Source: Talpa occidentalis
Taxonomy: Eukaryota > Chordata > Mammalia > Eulipotyphla > Talpidae
NCBI RefSeq assembly: GCF_014898055.3
Contig: NW_023603184.1
Location: forward strand, 113,760,615-113,824,614
Direction: 5' to 3'
DNA length: 64,000 nt
Under the pieces are notes generated by a model that saw only the letters and a program-made list of their open reading frames with translations, searched no databases and was not told the DNA's origin. Positions 11,801-24,116 of this stretch are shown in pieces (the stretch's first letter is position 1; each line of letters starts with the position of its first letter). The position numbers were made by a program, and so were the translations under genes.

Positions 11801-13175
11801 AAGCTGATGACCCCAGCATACAAGTCAAAAGGATTTCTCAGTTTCATGCAACTCCATAGCGATATCCCAAACCCAGGAAAGTCCAATAAGAAGTAACTGT
11901 ACTCCCAAATCTATTAGTTTTAGTTGCCGAGTTGTTCATTTTCATTTTGACTGTTACTTTTTTTTTCTTCCATTGTGGTGTTTCATTTTCTAACAAAGAA
12001 AAATATCATTCCCTCAGTCATGTCAAAATACAAAATATGGTAAAAACAAGAAGTCTTCTAAAACAAACCAATTTTGAAACATATTATCTTGTGTCTTTTA
12101 TCAATTCACATCACTATAAAGATGATGATCCAAGCTAAATTAACTAGATTTCTGCTAAAGATTACTTCTTTAATGTTTGTGAGCAGCAGTCATTGTTGAG
12201 AATACATCTTTGTACTAACGATAAGTATATTTAAGGTGAGCCTTCTTTTTCTCTAGTAAGGTCTTTCTTTCTCCACATATGTCTCCAGAATCCAGAGAAA
12301 TAGACCTTCCTTTATTATGAGAGTTTCCCAGGTAACCAGGTTCCATTAGGTCTCTTTTACCAAAAATAATAGCTGCAATTCTAGCTAATAATTTATAGCT
12401 CAGTTATTGAACACTTGAGTTTTTTATATTGCATTAGGTAGATTATTATTAGTTAGGATATGTTAAAAATAATGGTGAGATTTTGATGGAATTCAAACCA
12501 AGAATTTAAAAATTACTCTGGGTTGAATTGAGTCTCTTGTCTCTCAGGCATATCCATTCATAATCTTTATCACTGAGGCTAGAAGACAGAAAACTAATGT
12601 TCTGTAGTTTTCTATAATGTAACTAAGGTATTTGGCACTGATGGAAGATTCTAAGGAGGTAGGAAGAGTCATTTTCCTTTAACTTACACTGTGGTATCTG
12701 GAAGCATTAGCAGATAGCTGAGAGTAACACTTGATAGTTTGGGCTTCAGCACATTGGTGGCAGTTTTAACATCATTAGTGGGATTGGGGACTCCTGATGT
12801 CTTGTGCATAAGTAGTCATTTGTTTATATGATCGAAAGCTCTTAAGCTCTTTCAAGAGAAGCAGAGGAAATAGCAGCTTTCTAGCAACTCTGCCTTAGAT
12901 TCAGTAACAACTTCTTCATCTTAGTGTGAAAGCCCTTTTCTCCTTTTTGCTTTTCCAAGACCATTTATACCATTTGGTATTTCAGCACTATTTAATGTTG
13001 TAACCAATTTCATAACTTAATTCATCACTATCTACTGGATTTTCAGAATTGTTATTTCTCCCGTAACTGAACACCACTGACAGAATTCTTGGTATCAGGA
13101 AAGAGAAACCTATCCATATAGGTAGGCATCTGTGATTTGTGATTTTGATCTAAGTGCATTTAAATGCAGTGATGC

Positions 13176-13213
13176 TCTCATTGTTAGTGGAAAATCTCAT
13201 TGTTAGTGGAAAA
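13176..13213. repeat. 19-base perfect tandem duplication
   Basis: TCTCATTGTTAGTGGAAAA occurs twice back to back (13176-13194, 13195-13213). Confidence 0.95.
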
Positions 13214-14357
13214 TTAGAGGCTGATAGTTAAAGTTGTGCAGTGAAAAAATAATCACTCAAGTTATTTTTTGTTACTTTCTGTGATACCGCTGTCTGTGGT
13301 ATGAAGAGCCTATTGAATTGAAGAAGAAATTTTGGGAACCCTTGAATCTTCTACATTTGATCATATTCAAGTAAAGGTGGACTAAATGAAGGGTTAGGGC
13401 ACTTGCTTTTGACTTAAGTGGAGTGATGATGGAAAGAAAATGTCATGCTGAATATTTGAACCAGCTCAAGTCATTGTCAGGCAAGCAGAGATATTCTACT
13501 ATTGCATTAAAATTATTTATTTTCTCTAAAAGCCATAAGGCTGGTACATGGTGCAATTTAAAAAAAAATATGACACAAAGTTTGATTGTATGGATGAACT
13601 ATTACAAAGTAAGTTGAATTCACAGTTTTGCCTGTTTGTATATGAAAGTATAATCTAGGAAGAGACTTTATACATAGCATAATGTTACTAAATTATTCTG
13701 TTATAAAAAAGTTCTCAGTTTTCATTGGCAGTAACTTGAGAATATGTATGTAAATACATATTCTAAATTTTTCTAAAGATATTAGATCAAGAGAGTAATA
13801 CATGAAATTTAAATCAAATTTATTAATATTACTACACTTAGCAGTTTCTTGGATCAATCTGTTTTCTTGAGTAGCAGTTAGGAATGACTGATAAATACTT
13901 CAGTCAGATGATCTAGAAGTTTGACAATATTCAATATTCAATGAGATTTAAAACCTAGATTCCTTCATCAGACCTCTATAGAACCACATAAAAGGGGATA
14001 TCTAAGTGCTTTTGCTGATAGGAATATTAGAGTGAATTTATCGTGTGTGACTTTCCCCTACATCCACCCGCAGACCCAAATGACTTTTCTTTTACCAATG
14101 CCTTGAACAATCTTGACTATTGTTTCATTCTTGCTCTTAAATTTGAGGAAAATACTGCAAGATCAAGTCAGATAAGTACTTCCTAATTTTAATGGATGTG
14201 GTGAATTGCAAAGACTAAGTGGTCATGCTTAACTGATAAGAGTCAAGATGAGATAATTGCCATAAATGACAGAATACTATAATGATTTTTTTTCCCTTTA
14301 GTACTAGCTACTTATTCCACTCTTAGGACTGAAGTATGTTATGGATGTGTATTGAAA

Positions 14358-14380
14358 CACACACAAACACACACACAAAA
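14358..14380. repeat. CA-rich microsatellite
   Basis: Interrupted ACACAC tract with two CAAA interruptions. Confidence 0.85.
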
Positions 14381-15670
14381 CCAACTCCAGACCTCATTTG
14401 TATTATGAAAATGGGGTTACTCTTTCACCAAGTATCAAGAACTTAAGTTGTCTTACACAAATTTACTAGTTAATAGAAAGGCCCAGAACCTCTTGAATGA
14501 AGGATAGGACAATCACCTTGAGAAGGAACATGAACTATGACTACAGTTTGTGATACTGTTCATTTTTCTCTATGCTTTCTCAATAGGACCATTAGCCATT
14601 TTTCAAAATTACAGTTCATTGGAAAAATGGGAAGACTCAGATCTTTATGGAATTATTGAAATTACACCTTTAGTTGATTTTAATCACTGAAGAGTTGAAC
14701 CATATTATTGGCCACTAGTCAAGAGAGGGGACAGTTAATAAATGATAGGACAAAGTCCACCTCATGGCATATCTGGTGGGTCTGTGGATACAACCTGTGA
14801 CTATTTTCCTTATCTGTAATTAATTGATGAAAAACACATATTAGAATATATCACAATTACCTATAGTCTCCTGATCTGTGGAGTGAGAGCTGTTATAAAA
14901 AAGAAAGGTCATGTAAAAAGCTTTGAAATGATTCCCTATCTGAATGGTAAACGAAAAACAATACCTTCTCCCTCCTAGAACTGCAGAAATCAATGTTATC
15001 ATTGAAAACTTGAAAGATGCTTTATGATTACAGTTATATTAAATTTTACTTATTTGGAATGCACAATAATTGCATATAAAATAAATGTATGCAAAAAGAT
15101 CAGAAAGTCTTGAAAAATGGCATTTAATTTGTCACAAAAGTAATCAAATTGCAGATGCTATTCTAAATATGATATATTTATTAGACAAATCAATACTGTC
15201 ATTTTGATATTCAGTCCTTTTTTTATTCCCATGACTCTGTGTCTTGCATTCTGAACAGAACCAGTAGCAGGACAAGCTCATTTTGCTAATCGATATCTCT
15301 GGGTGGTCTAGTTGAGGCTATTTCTCTCTCTCTCTCATTTGAGCTTAGTTACTATTAATTCGGCTTCCTCACATTTGTGTAATATTTCGTAGTTTATATC
15401 CTTTCCTGTGCTTACTTCATCTGAAAAATGTATTTTGTAGTAGATACTTTCTTTACATTTTCCAAACGAGGTAACTAATATTATGTATAAATGACCTCCC
15501 TCATAGTTTTTCCATATATATCTAATAACTTTCCCAAAGTCAAAGGGCACCTAGCTGAGAAGAGGAGAATTAAGTCCAGATTTTCCTAAGTGAAATCCAG
15601 AGTCTATGTGTTCACTGAGGAAAGATCAAAGGAGAGCTAAAGGGTATATTGATGCTTTCACACTGTCTTT

Positions 15671-15935
15671 TTTTTTTTTAAGATTTATTTATGCATACAA
15701 GAGCTGGGGTGTAGGCAAGAAGTCTGGGGGTGAGAGGATTCACCAAAGACAGAGTGGGGAGCAGGACAGACAATTCTACTGAAATACACTGGTAAGGGGA
15801 GCAGCGGGTGAGACAGGAGAGGCCTGCTGCACCATGTTGGTAGCTCCCTAGCCAGGGATCAAGCCCAGGTCACAGTGGCTGGGATAACATGATAGCACTG
15901 AGACTTAACCTCTGTGCTACCAGAGAGGCTTCCAT
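15671..15935 (-). mobile_element. tRNA-derived SINE, minus strand
   Basis: The T-rich tail (15669-15681) is followed by AAGATTTATTTATGCATACA and the antisense body, including GGTGAGAGGATTCACC. It ends with the antisense head (CAGAGAGGCT). The 7-base TGTCTTT flanks it at 15664-15670 and 15936-15942. It belongs to the older local subtype whose tail reads TGTATGCATAAATAAATCTT in sense. Confidence 0.9.
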
Positions 15936-17311
15936 TGTCTTTCATCCAAATGTCTCTCCATAGAAATATAAATCAAAGAACCAGAAAAACTTAAAGGATC
16001 CAACCCACTCATTTTCTAGACAAAAACCAAACCAAAACAAAATTGTTATGTTTAGTTTGAAAAACATCACAAATGTGCACCAAATGGCAAAACAAAATTC
16101 TTAATCTAGTGTATAATCCTAAGAGAAAAACATTATTGAATGATTCTGGTATATGACTGCTCTTGATCACATTGTAGTATATTTATAATTATATGCCTGA
16201 AATGTTACTTAAACTTTATCTATTTTTTAATAATGATTGATGATATTTTAATCCTTTGCAAGTAGAAGAAAACAAATGACACTTAAAAGGTCCAAATAAA
16301 ACATCCAAATAACTAATTGTAGTACACTGTATCAGGAAGTCTATAAATAATGAATTAAAATCCCTTTCCCTCCTGAAATAGTTGCAAAAAACTAAAACAA
16401 ATAAATAGGAGTTAAGTGTTGTATAGAATGAAGACAGCTGGTTTTTGTTAACAGAATTCATGGGTCATATTCAAGTCAGTGAGAAGCAATGGGTGGGGAA
16501 ATTTCTTTTTTCCAGATGGCTTCTGTAGCTCATCCTGTCAGAATTAAAGCCTGATGATGGAATTAGAGAGTGTATATTAAAGCCTAAACTTACCAAAGCT
16601 TTGAGTGGACAGGAAAACGTTTCTTAAAACCCTATCCTTTATAAGGAGTAATTGTACTATTTTGAAAAGACCATGAAAACTAGCATCAAATTATTTAAGG
16701 TCCAATTCTGTCTGTGTGGTGTTAGGCAAGTGCTTTCACTACCTTATGCTAAGCATCTTAATCCACAAAGAAAGGAAAAATTAGAACTAATAGCATTCTC
16801 ATGTACTCAATTAGATAGTGATTGTGAACAGGTAACTATTACCCATTCCCCAAATTTTTATTAATAAGTATTATATACACATGTATGCGTGGAGGGTGCA
16901 TAATGATGATGAGTCTTTCTTGATCATTTTGAATGCATATGGCAATTCTAATTCTAAAAATAATTGGAAAGCTGGTTGAGGTGGCAGACCAGCATAAATA
17001 ATTTAAAAGTTGGAGTAAATATATGGAATAATTTTTTCTTATTTTGAATAAAAATTTATAATGCTATCATGCCTACAATAAAACAAATGAATGAGAGAAA
17101 CCCCAGATAAAAAACAGAGTAGTCAGTTTTCTGTAAACAGGCACTTTCTGTATGTCAGTAGACACAGGAAGAATGCATGGAGAGCAGGACAATCATACTG
17201 AGTAGATACAGAGACTGGCCATTTATGACCACTGAAGTGACTGGCATTTGTGGAATATCAGAGTAAAAAGTATTTTAGAGAAATAAAGGAATTTTGAGAT
17301 CAGGAAGTATT

Positions 17312-17347
17312 ATAATGGTAATTAGTTAGAACTAATGGTAATTAGTT
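17312..17347. repeat. 20-base-period direct duplication
   Basis: TAATGGTAATTAGTT occurs at 17313-17327 and 17333-17347, with AGAAC between. Confidence 0.9.
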
Positions 17348-17467
17348 CTGTAACTTATTGCAAGTATTTGATTTAATCATGTGCTATTGGAAAAAAATCA
17401 ATTTGAACAATTTTCTACATAGACATCATTTAAATATTTTAGAAATATCCAGTGTTTTGATACCCAG

Positions 17468-17531
17468 AACATGTGAATATATTCCTCATCTGAATATATG
17501 AGGAATTTGGAACATCTGAATATATTCCTCA
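17468..17531. repeat. Direct and inverted repeat cluster
   Basis: GAACATGTGAATATATTCCT (17468-) and GAACATCTGAATATATTCCT (17510-) are direct repeats with one difference. Between them ATTCCTCAT (17481-17489) and ATGAGGAAT (17498-17506) form an inverted pair. Confidence 0.85.
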
Positions 17532-17939
17532 CTGCTACACTAACTTTAAGAAACATCTCAAGCCAGTTTTAAAAATAGATGCATGGGGTGAAAAAAAAAT
17601 TGTCCAAAGTTCTGGGTCCTAAAGATGGCTACATCAATATGTTAGACAATTAAAATTCAGATATTTCTTATGAAGATACTCAAAGTCCTACACTTCATGA
17701 TATATTTCTGTGAAACCTAATACTGTCTATCTAATTTGTATCTTGAGAATGAGTGTCATTACAAAAGTTATTACGATTCTATGTATTTGTAAATTACTAC
17801 ACAAATTGCCAAAATTCCTATATAAACATTAAACAACAAATTTTTGAACTGAACCACCACTTATATTCTGATTTTTATTTAAAATATGAACTATTTAAAA
17901 TATGTATGAAGAAAAGAACAATATAAAATAATTATGTAA

Positions 17940-18130
17940 TGTAGTGGCTAAGAACATGGCACTGAGAGATAAAATGTATGTGCCCAAACCCAGTTCAGTC
18001 TTTATTTGCTGTGCAGTTTTGGGTAGCTTACTTAATTTCCTTTCCTCAGTTTTTATTCCATGAGATGAAAATATTGTGGTACTTTTCTTGTAGGTTCTTA
18101 TGATAATAGATGTGAAGGACTTACTGGTTC
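17940..18130 (+). repeat. MIR SINE relic
   Basis: GTAGTGGCTAAGAACATGGC, then GCAGTTTTGGGTAGCTTACT and CCTCAGTTTTTATTCCATGA, follow the MIR consensus order (tRNA-like head, TTGGGCAAGTTACTTAACC core, CCTCATCTGTAAAATG). It is decayed, as expected for MIR. Confidence 0.75.
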
Positions 18131-19279
18131 TAGTGAGACTTCTGAAAATGGGATTTGTTTTGTTTTTTTCAAATCCTTATATTTGGCCATATTTACTTTA
18201 ATCTCTGTCTCAATTTTTAATCCTTTTTCTCTTCCCAGAGGTGTCAACTGTCTGACTTTTATCATACCCATGTCTATTGTCATTTTCATATATTTATGAA
18301 ACTACATACTTAATTTTATTTTACCTACTAATTAAAAATTCAGTACTTAGTGCCAGGTTTAATTAATGAGAATGCTCATTTTTAAAAATATGTGTTGTTT
18401 AAATTACCTTTCATAAAAAGAATTGTGTAATCATAACTTCCTTTGAGCAAAAATTCAGTTTTTTATGACTTGGTATCTATAAATAAATATCATTATTTTT
18501 CAGAAGATATTTTTATCTCTTAAAATATGTCCCACATCATAAAGTAATTAAACTCTAAATACAATGACACAATAATCTTCATTAAGATTATTCATTATCT
18601 TAATATCTTAATAATCTTAATAATCTTGAACTAATATAGTCAGTTCCTACCAAAGTGGAAGGTACACTTATTTTTAGAGTTGCACTTGAGCAACAGATGA
18701 AAAACTATATATTACTATTTGAGGGAAAAGGTAAATAAAATACAATAAAACTCAAGTAATAATTAAAGAAAGAGAGTGAGGGTAAAGGGTAGGGGGAGAG
18801 GGAGATAGAACTGAGTGAGAAGAAATAGTTTCGGCTAGACAACCCAGAGACATGTCTTAGCAAAATGACCTTCTGTTACTAATGCTGCTTAAGAATGCGG
18901 GAGACAGATATCATGAAAATAAAGAAAACAGTGTCTGAATAGTGCATCAGTTTGACTTAATGGACCCCTATGGCTTTCTTGTTCTTTGATGAGAATGTGC
19001 TTCTGTGTTCATTTATCAAAGGTGGTGCTGTAGCATTTCATCTTAACCGAAACATCATATTTTCAAATTTAGTTCTCAAGGAATCTGTTGCGAATGTTCT
19101 CTTCCTATTATTTTGTTATTCATTTTTAGTTTTATCGCATTATGGTCAAAATATGAAATTCAGATCTCTCATCTTGTTTCTGCATTTTCCATAGTTTTAT
19201 TCAAGACTGATGCACCTTCTAAATGTGTCTCAGTCTTTTTGTACCCCACTTCTAGTTGTCATTATCAAAGTAGCATTTT

Positions 19280-19602
19280 ATTACTTTTCTATGAAAAAAT
19301 CATTGAATGATTACCCATTTCTTAGTTGCTTACTGGTTTAAATCAAGTTTTTTTTTTTTTTTAAACCAAGAATTCAGCTATCTTCATGATCTGACTCAGG
19401 CCTTTCTTTCCAGCTCTATTTTCCATGTCTCTCAGAATAATTTTCCTCTATAATAGTGATGAAAAATAATTTCTTTCAATAAGGCAACTTCACATCATTG
19501 GATTTGCCATTGTCTTTGCACTACATGTTTTTACCATCTATGTTTTTTACATGTTCTATTCTTCCTTGATAATGCATTGCAAGCATCTATGGAGGCCTTT
19601 TT
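19280..19602 (+). repeat. L2 relic, part 1 (split by LTR)
   Basis: CATCTTCATGATCTGACTCAGGCC-type text near 19383-19405 and the ending GCACTACATGTTTTTACC match the L2 pattern for the stretch around TGATCTGGCC and CACATGCTGTTCC. An interrupting T/A-run is at 19348-19365. Confidence 0.6.
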
Positions 19603-20072
19603 TTGGGTCTGCTAGACTTAAGTGGCTTGTTTGGCCACCATTTTTTGTTACCTGCACTTCTGTATTCCTTTACAAGGTCAGAACTGCCTGGTCAAACAGT
19701 TATAGGAGCCCATCCTTACCGGAACTTCTGGGGGGCTGTTGACTGATGTATAACAAGGGACCCCAGAATCTGATCAGTGGAATGCCTTGTTGATGAGATT
19801 AGGGCCATGGCTGGGATCTGGGGTATGGTTTCGATTACAACACTTGGTCATGAAGTAGATAAGAATTATCTGGTCAACAGACTTGTGTCCCCTCAAAGCC
19901 CTAAATGACATAAACACATTTTCATTTTCGCCCATCTTTTTCTCTGTCCTCTGATGCTGTATGATTATTTGATCAGTAAAAGGGCCAGTATCTTGCTCAT
20001 TTGGCAGCATCCTGCATTGTGTAGCCTGCTCCATGACTCCCGTTTATCAGTATGGTGTTGTTCAACGTAACA
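19603..20072 (+). mobile_element. Probable solo LTR (copy 2), inserted in L2
   Basis: Related to 2501-3040: shared landmarks include GGGTCTG, CTTGTTTGGCCACCA/CTGCTTGGCCACTA, ACAAGGTCAGAACTGCC, GATGTATAACAAGGGACC and TCTGCTCCATG-like text near the end. It is about 70 bases shorter than copy 1. Flanks CCTTTTT (19596-19602) and CCTTTTC (20073-20079) look like a slightly mutated target duplication, which places the end at CA (20072). No retroviral coding sequence is attached. Confidence 0.6.
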
Positions 20073-20285
20073 CCTTTTCTTTTGACTTCTGTAGGTCCTA
20101 TTATTTAACTCCCTTCTATAATATTTTTCACTCAATTCTTACTTTGATCTTTGGATTGCAACTGCTTGTTCCACTAGACTCTAAGTATTTTGAGTCAGTG
20201 CCTTTCCTACTATAGGAGAATAGCAGACATAGAGCTGGCATAAATTTTTGTTGATTGAGTAAATGAATTTTTTTCATCCTAGCTA
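20073..20285 (+). repeat. L2 relic, part 2 (3' end)
   Basis: The segment GTTCCACTAGACTCTAAG, followed by ATAGAGCTGGCATAAATT and TTGTTGATTGAGTAAATG, matches the L2 3' end pattern (TAGAATGTAAGCTCCATGAG, GGCACATAG, TTGTTGAATGAATG). It continues the L2 interrupted by the LTR. Confidence 0.75.
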
Positions 20286-20899
20286 GTAGTAGGTACATAG
20301 ATACATAAATATCCATGGAGCAGATGAGCAACATAAATATATCCATGGCATATTAGGAATTTCTTACAAACTCCCAAATAAAAAGCTCATGTTTCTTGTA
20401 GTGAGAATATGCCTAATTTAGATTTTATCTTGAGTTCTCATTTAATTACAGATCATTTTTGAATATTTGGTGTGGTTAATAAATGAGGATATGGATTAAT
20501 TTTATTGTCACTAATAAATATAGGCAACTACAGTACTTTGTTCTATAATCGCTTATATTTAACCTGCTTAAATATAATTAAAGCAGCAATTAATACTTTA
20601 GACAGGTATATTAAAGATGGCAATAGTAGAACCTGAAAGGAGTTAATTCTAAATATTGATTTGCTTTTGTCAGATCAAAACCATGATGACCATAGAGCAG
20701 GAGAGGGCAACAAAGTGCAGGCCAGGTCAGAAATCTGGAGTTGGCACAATGACCTGTGAGATGAACAGTATACCTCAAAGGATCCTGGAGGGTGGGTGCA
20801 GTGTTTAGCAATGGAGAAATATAGGAGACCACAGAAAATAGCTTACTGTCTTTATACCGGGGGAAGTAGCCATTATAATAGATAAAATTAAAAATAAAT

Positions 20900-21178
20900 G
20901 GGGCCTCCCCGGTGGCGCAGCGGTTGAGCGCTGGGTTGCGAAGCTGCCCGCAGCCTCTGCAGCGCCGGTTTGATCCCCAGCTGCTCCCCGGCCACCAGAG
21001 GAGGGTCCCACATGGCGTGCAGACCTCTCCTGACGCCCGCTGCTCCCCTCAGCAGTGTACTTCGGTCCTTCTGCCTGCTCTGCTCCCGGCTCTGGTGAAT
21101 TCTCTCACCCTCCCGCGCTTCTGACTGTACCCAGTGCTTGTATAAATAAATAAATAAAATAAATCTTTAAAAAAATAT
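20900..21178 (+). mobile_element. tRNA-derived SINE, plus strand
   Basis: The head is GGGGCCTCCCCGGTGGCGCA. The A box is TGGCGCAGCGG (about 20922) and the B box is GGTTTGATCCC (about 20967). The body has CCCACATGGCGTGCAGACC and GTGAATTCTCTCACCCTCCC. The tail is GTATAAATAAATAAATAA followed by an A-run. The segments TGCTCCCC and GGCCACCAGAGGAGG show it belongs to the GC-rich, younger subtype. I could not find a clear target duplication. Confidence 0.95.
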
Positions 21179-21976
21179 ATATGAAAGCAATGTTATTTTA
21201 TCCTGATGATCACATCTTTGAAATAGTAGTTTGGACAACTGGGTACCATCTGAGGGAAATAGTACCAAAAGAGGAAAACACTAGGAAAGCATGGAGTAAA
21301 GCCTTCAGAAAATCCAACCACCATGGACATGAGGAAGACAATTGACAAGAAGCAAGTCCAGTAAGGTTTCAACTTAGAAAGCAAAGGGAAGAACAAAGTC
21401 CATGTACCAGAAACAAAAGTAGAGCAGCAGAAATCAAGCATTAGGAGATTGTGAGTCTGTTTGTGTGACTGATTTTTGAAGGGATCAATTCTGAAGTCTT
21501 GGATCACATTCTTACTGATTAAAGATGCTTTGTGATGCCCAGCTCTCATGTATAAGACCTTACATGGATATCAAATTTGCCTTGCTATAGCTAAATCTTC
21601 TGACATCTCTACACTTCCCAAAATTGTAGTATGGCATTTAAAGTTGAAAATGGTCTGCTCATAATTTAGCCACTCTAGTCCCATGTCTTCTTCCTGTTTG
21701 GTACACCTGTAATACTTGACCTGCTTTCGTTTGTATAATTTTAAGTATATTGAATATTTGGTTGAAATGTCTTCTATATCTTCCCACTTACTCAACCAAG
21801 TTTGAATGTGCAAGGATAGAAATAAGATAGTATAAGAGACTCGCAAGCAATTTTTGTTAAAAGAATACCTTATTAGTTCTCACTCATAAGTGAATTATTT
21901 AAAGCATTGTGGAGCATTTAAATGGTGAATTAAGGATACATATACACACAAAAAATTCCACTTTTCTTTGGTAAAG

Positions 21977-22128
21977 GGAATGCTTCTCTAAGATTTGAAA
22001 TTTCAGTGGTGCTCAGAAGAAATAGGTACATAATATTATACCTAATAATCTTTTAGTTAGTAATAGGAATTCCACTTTGAAAACAAATTACAACCACTGA
22101 TAGTGGTGTTATTATATGGTTTTTTTCC
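21977..22128 (+). repeat. Local repeat, copy A
   Basis: It shares ATTTCAGTG, GAAGAAATAGGTAC, ATAGGAATT, CTTTGAAA, AACCA and TAGT in order with 22678-22823. The family is unknown: either a local duplication or two copies of an old interspersed repeat. Confidence 0.7.
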
Positions 22129-22677
22129 TGGAAATACGTTTTACAATTTTCTTTTACATCTACTTACTGGAAAAAATGTTTCCAGTTGGAGTGAGAATGT
22201 TTTGTACTTAATTCCTAAATTTTCTTTAGGGCTCCATATAGAAAAATTATATTTCCTATTAATTTTAAAAATAGATATTTAATGTGGCAAAATAATTTTA
22301 AATGGAAGTTTAAAAATTGACTTAAGGAAAAGACAAATATTCTCAGGTTTCTTTCCGTTCATGTCTTTCATAGTAATTTTTAATCTTTTCCTGTTAGTAG
22401 GGAAAAAATAGGTAAATATTACAGACGTCATGTTGATATTAGAAACAGATACCCATTCACTACAATGTGTATTATTTTTAGAATTTTGATTTGCCAAGAC
22501 TCCTTTGTACTTTTTAAAAGAGCCAAAAAAAATTATTTGGAGTATGCGTCTTGACACAACACCTCCATTTAGAAAAAATACAAACACTGACTGCTAACTT
22601 TGCCTGGATAAAATTCAAAAGCAGCAGGACTCTCCCAGTTTGCAAGCTGCCCTGGGCCATTTGATTCACTGAATGAA

Positions 22678-22823
22678 GGCATGCTTCTGTAATATTTGAG
22701 CAGAAATTTCAGTGATGCTTAGAAGAAATAGGTACGTGGTGGTAAACATAATTTTTAGTTGCCAATGATAGGAATTTTCCTTTGAAAGCAAAATGCAACC
22801 ATTAATAGTACTATTTTTTTTAA
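22678..22823 (+). repeat. Local repeat, copy B
   Basis: Second copy of the 21977-22128 unit, about 700 bases downstream in the same orientation. Landmarks AAATTTCAGTGATGCTTAGA and AGAAATAGGTACGTGG align to copy A at roughly 75-80%. Confidence 0.7.
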
Positions 22824-22931
22824 GAAAAAGAGGAAGCAAATAAACATAATTTGAAATCTTTTGAAAGTACAGATTCACATGATAAAATGGATTGCAAAAT
22901 ATAGATGCTGACAGTTTTTTGGAAAGATGTT

Positions 22932-22955
22932 CACACACACACACACACACACACA
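22932..22955. repeat. (CA)12 microsatellite
   Basis: Uninterrupted CA dinucleotide repeat. Confidence 0.97.
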
Positions 22956-23383
22956 TCCACATATATTTCCTTTTCACAGTGGAAATATTCCCCTTGTATT
23001 TAGTACCCAGTTTTATCCCATTGTTTTTGAAGACCAGGATGTGATTCATTTTAAAAATAGCTTTCTCCAGCATAAAGTGTCTGAATAAAAATAGTTTGTT
23101 GTTGTAGTGTTCAGGAAAGTCAAAAGACCATGTGAGTGTGTGTGCATGTGTGTGTATGTGTTAACATTTGTAGCCTCACTGCATTACTAAAGAATCTTAA
23201 AGGCTTAAGGTGTTAAGGACATGAAAGAATATATTGGTTCTTAGATATAACAACTATCTGATTTACATTATATGAGTTGCATTAACAGCTAAACATTTTG
23301 TTTCATTTTATATAATAATGTTTAATAATGATAATAACCTGTCAAATTTTAATGATTAACTTTGAACTTTTGTATTTTTCCTC

Positions 23384-23640
23384 TTTTTTTTAAGATTTTT
23401 TTTTAACACAGTAGCTGGGGTGTAGGCCAGAGGTGCGGTGGTGGGGGTGAGAGGATTCACCGAAGACAGAATGGGGCGCAGAACAGGCAGATTGACTGAA
23501 ATACACTGTTGAGGGGAGCAGCAGGTGAAACAGGAGAGGTCTGAAGTGCCATGTGGCCAGGGATAGAACTAGTGCTACAGCAGCTGGCAATATGAATGAT
23601 AGCACTGAGACCTTAAACCCTGCACCACTAGGGAGGCCCA
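23384..23640 (-). mobile_element. tRNA-derived SINE, minus strand
   Basis: The antisense tail (TTTTTTTTAAGATTTTTTTT) is followed by GTAGCTGGGGTGTAGGCCAG and GTGAGAGGATTCACC. It ends CACTAGGGAGGCCCA, the antisense head. It is of the older subtype (sense body TCACCCCC, CTACACCCCAGC). The B box is decayed. Confidence 0.9.
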
Positions 23641-24116
23641 CTTTTGCCTTGTTTTAAATGAGATTGTACTTAAGCCTTATTTTCCAGCAACAGAGACTTT
23701 TTTCTCTCTCAGATTTTTCTATTAAATTCAACAATACTGTTAACCAAAAGCTTGACTAATGTTAGATACAATATTCATTTGGTGTAAGTTTAAGAAAACT
23801 TCTCAAGTCCTCAGATCCCAGAATCTCGGTTTATCTGAAAAACAACAACAACAAAAACAAACTCTGCTAAACAGAGCAAATGAGAATGTTATCATTAAGA
23901 CCATGTTGAAGATGGAACACATCTTACTTTCTGCATATTAACCTTGCATTTTTTTCTCAGTCTAAAGTGATTAAATCTTTAGTCACAGAATTCACTTGTG
24001 ATTTTAATGTGAATATATACAATATTAATGTGTACACGTATTGGCTAATAAGTTCGTTGCTCAAGAAATTGTTTTGTGAGCAACAATGCAATTCCAGTGT
24101 AAACAGAATATTATTT

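Larger units (their letters stand above)
11801..15663. other. Intergenic, nothing gene-like
   Basis: There are no recognisable exons or young repeats. It includes a 19-base tandem duplication (13176-13213) and a CA-rich microsatellite (about 14358-14380). Open frames here (up to 71 codons) have no family resemblance. Confidence 0.5.
15943..17930. other. Intergenic; possible MIR remnant and short local duplications
   Basis: A faint MIR-like stretch (GTTAGGCAAGTGCTTTCACT) lies at about 16680-16830 on the plus strand. Two short duplications are listed separately. No coding evidence was found. Confidence 0.4.

Noticed and set aside
20912..21124. tRNA gene candidate from A and B boxes
   Set aside because: The boxes belong to a tRNA-derived SINE with body and A-rich tail; no cloverleaf with acceptor stem is formed.
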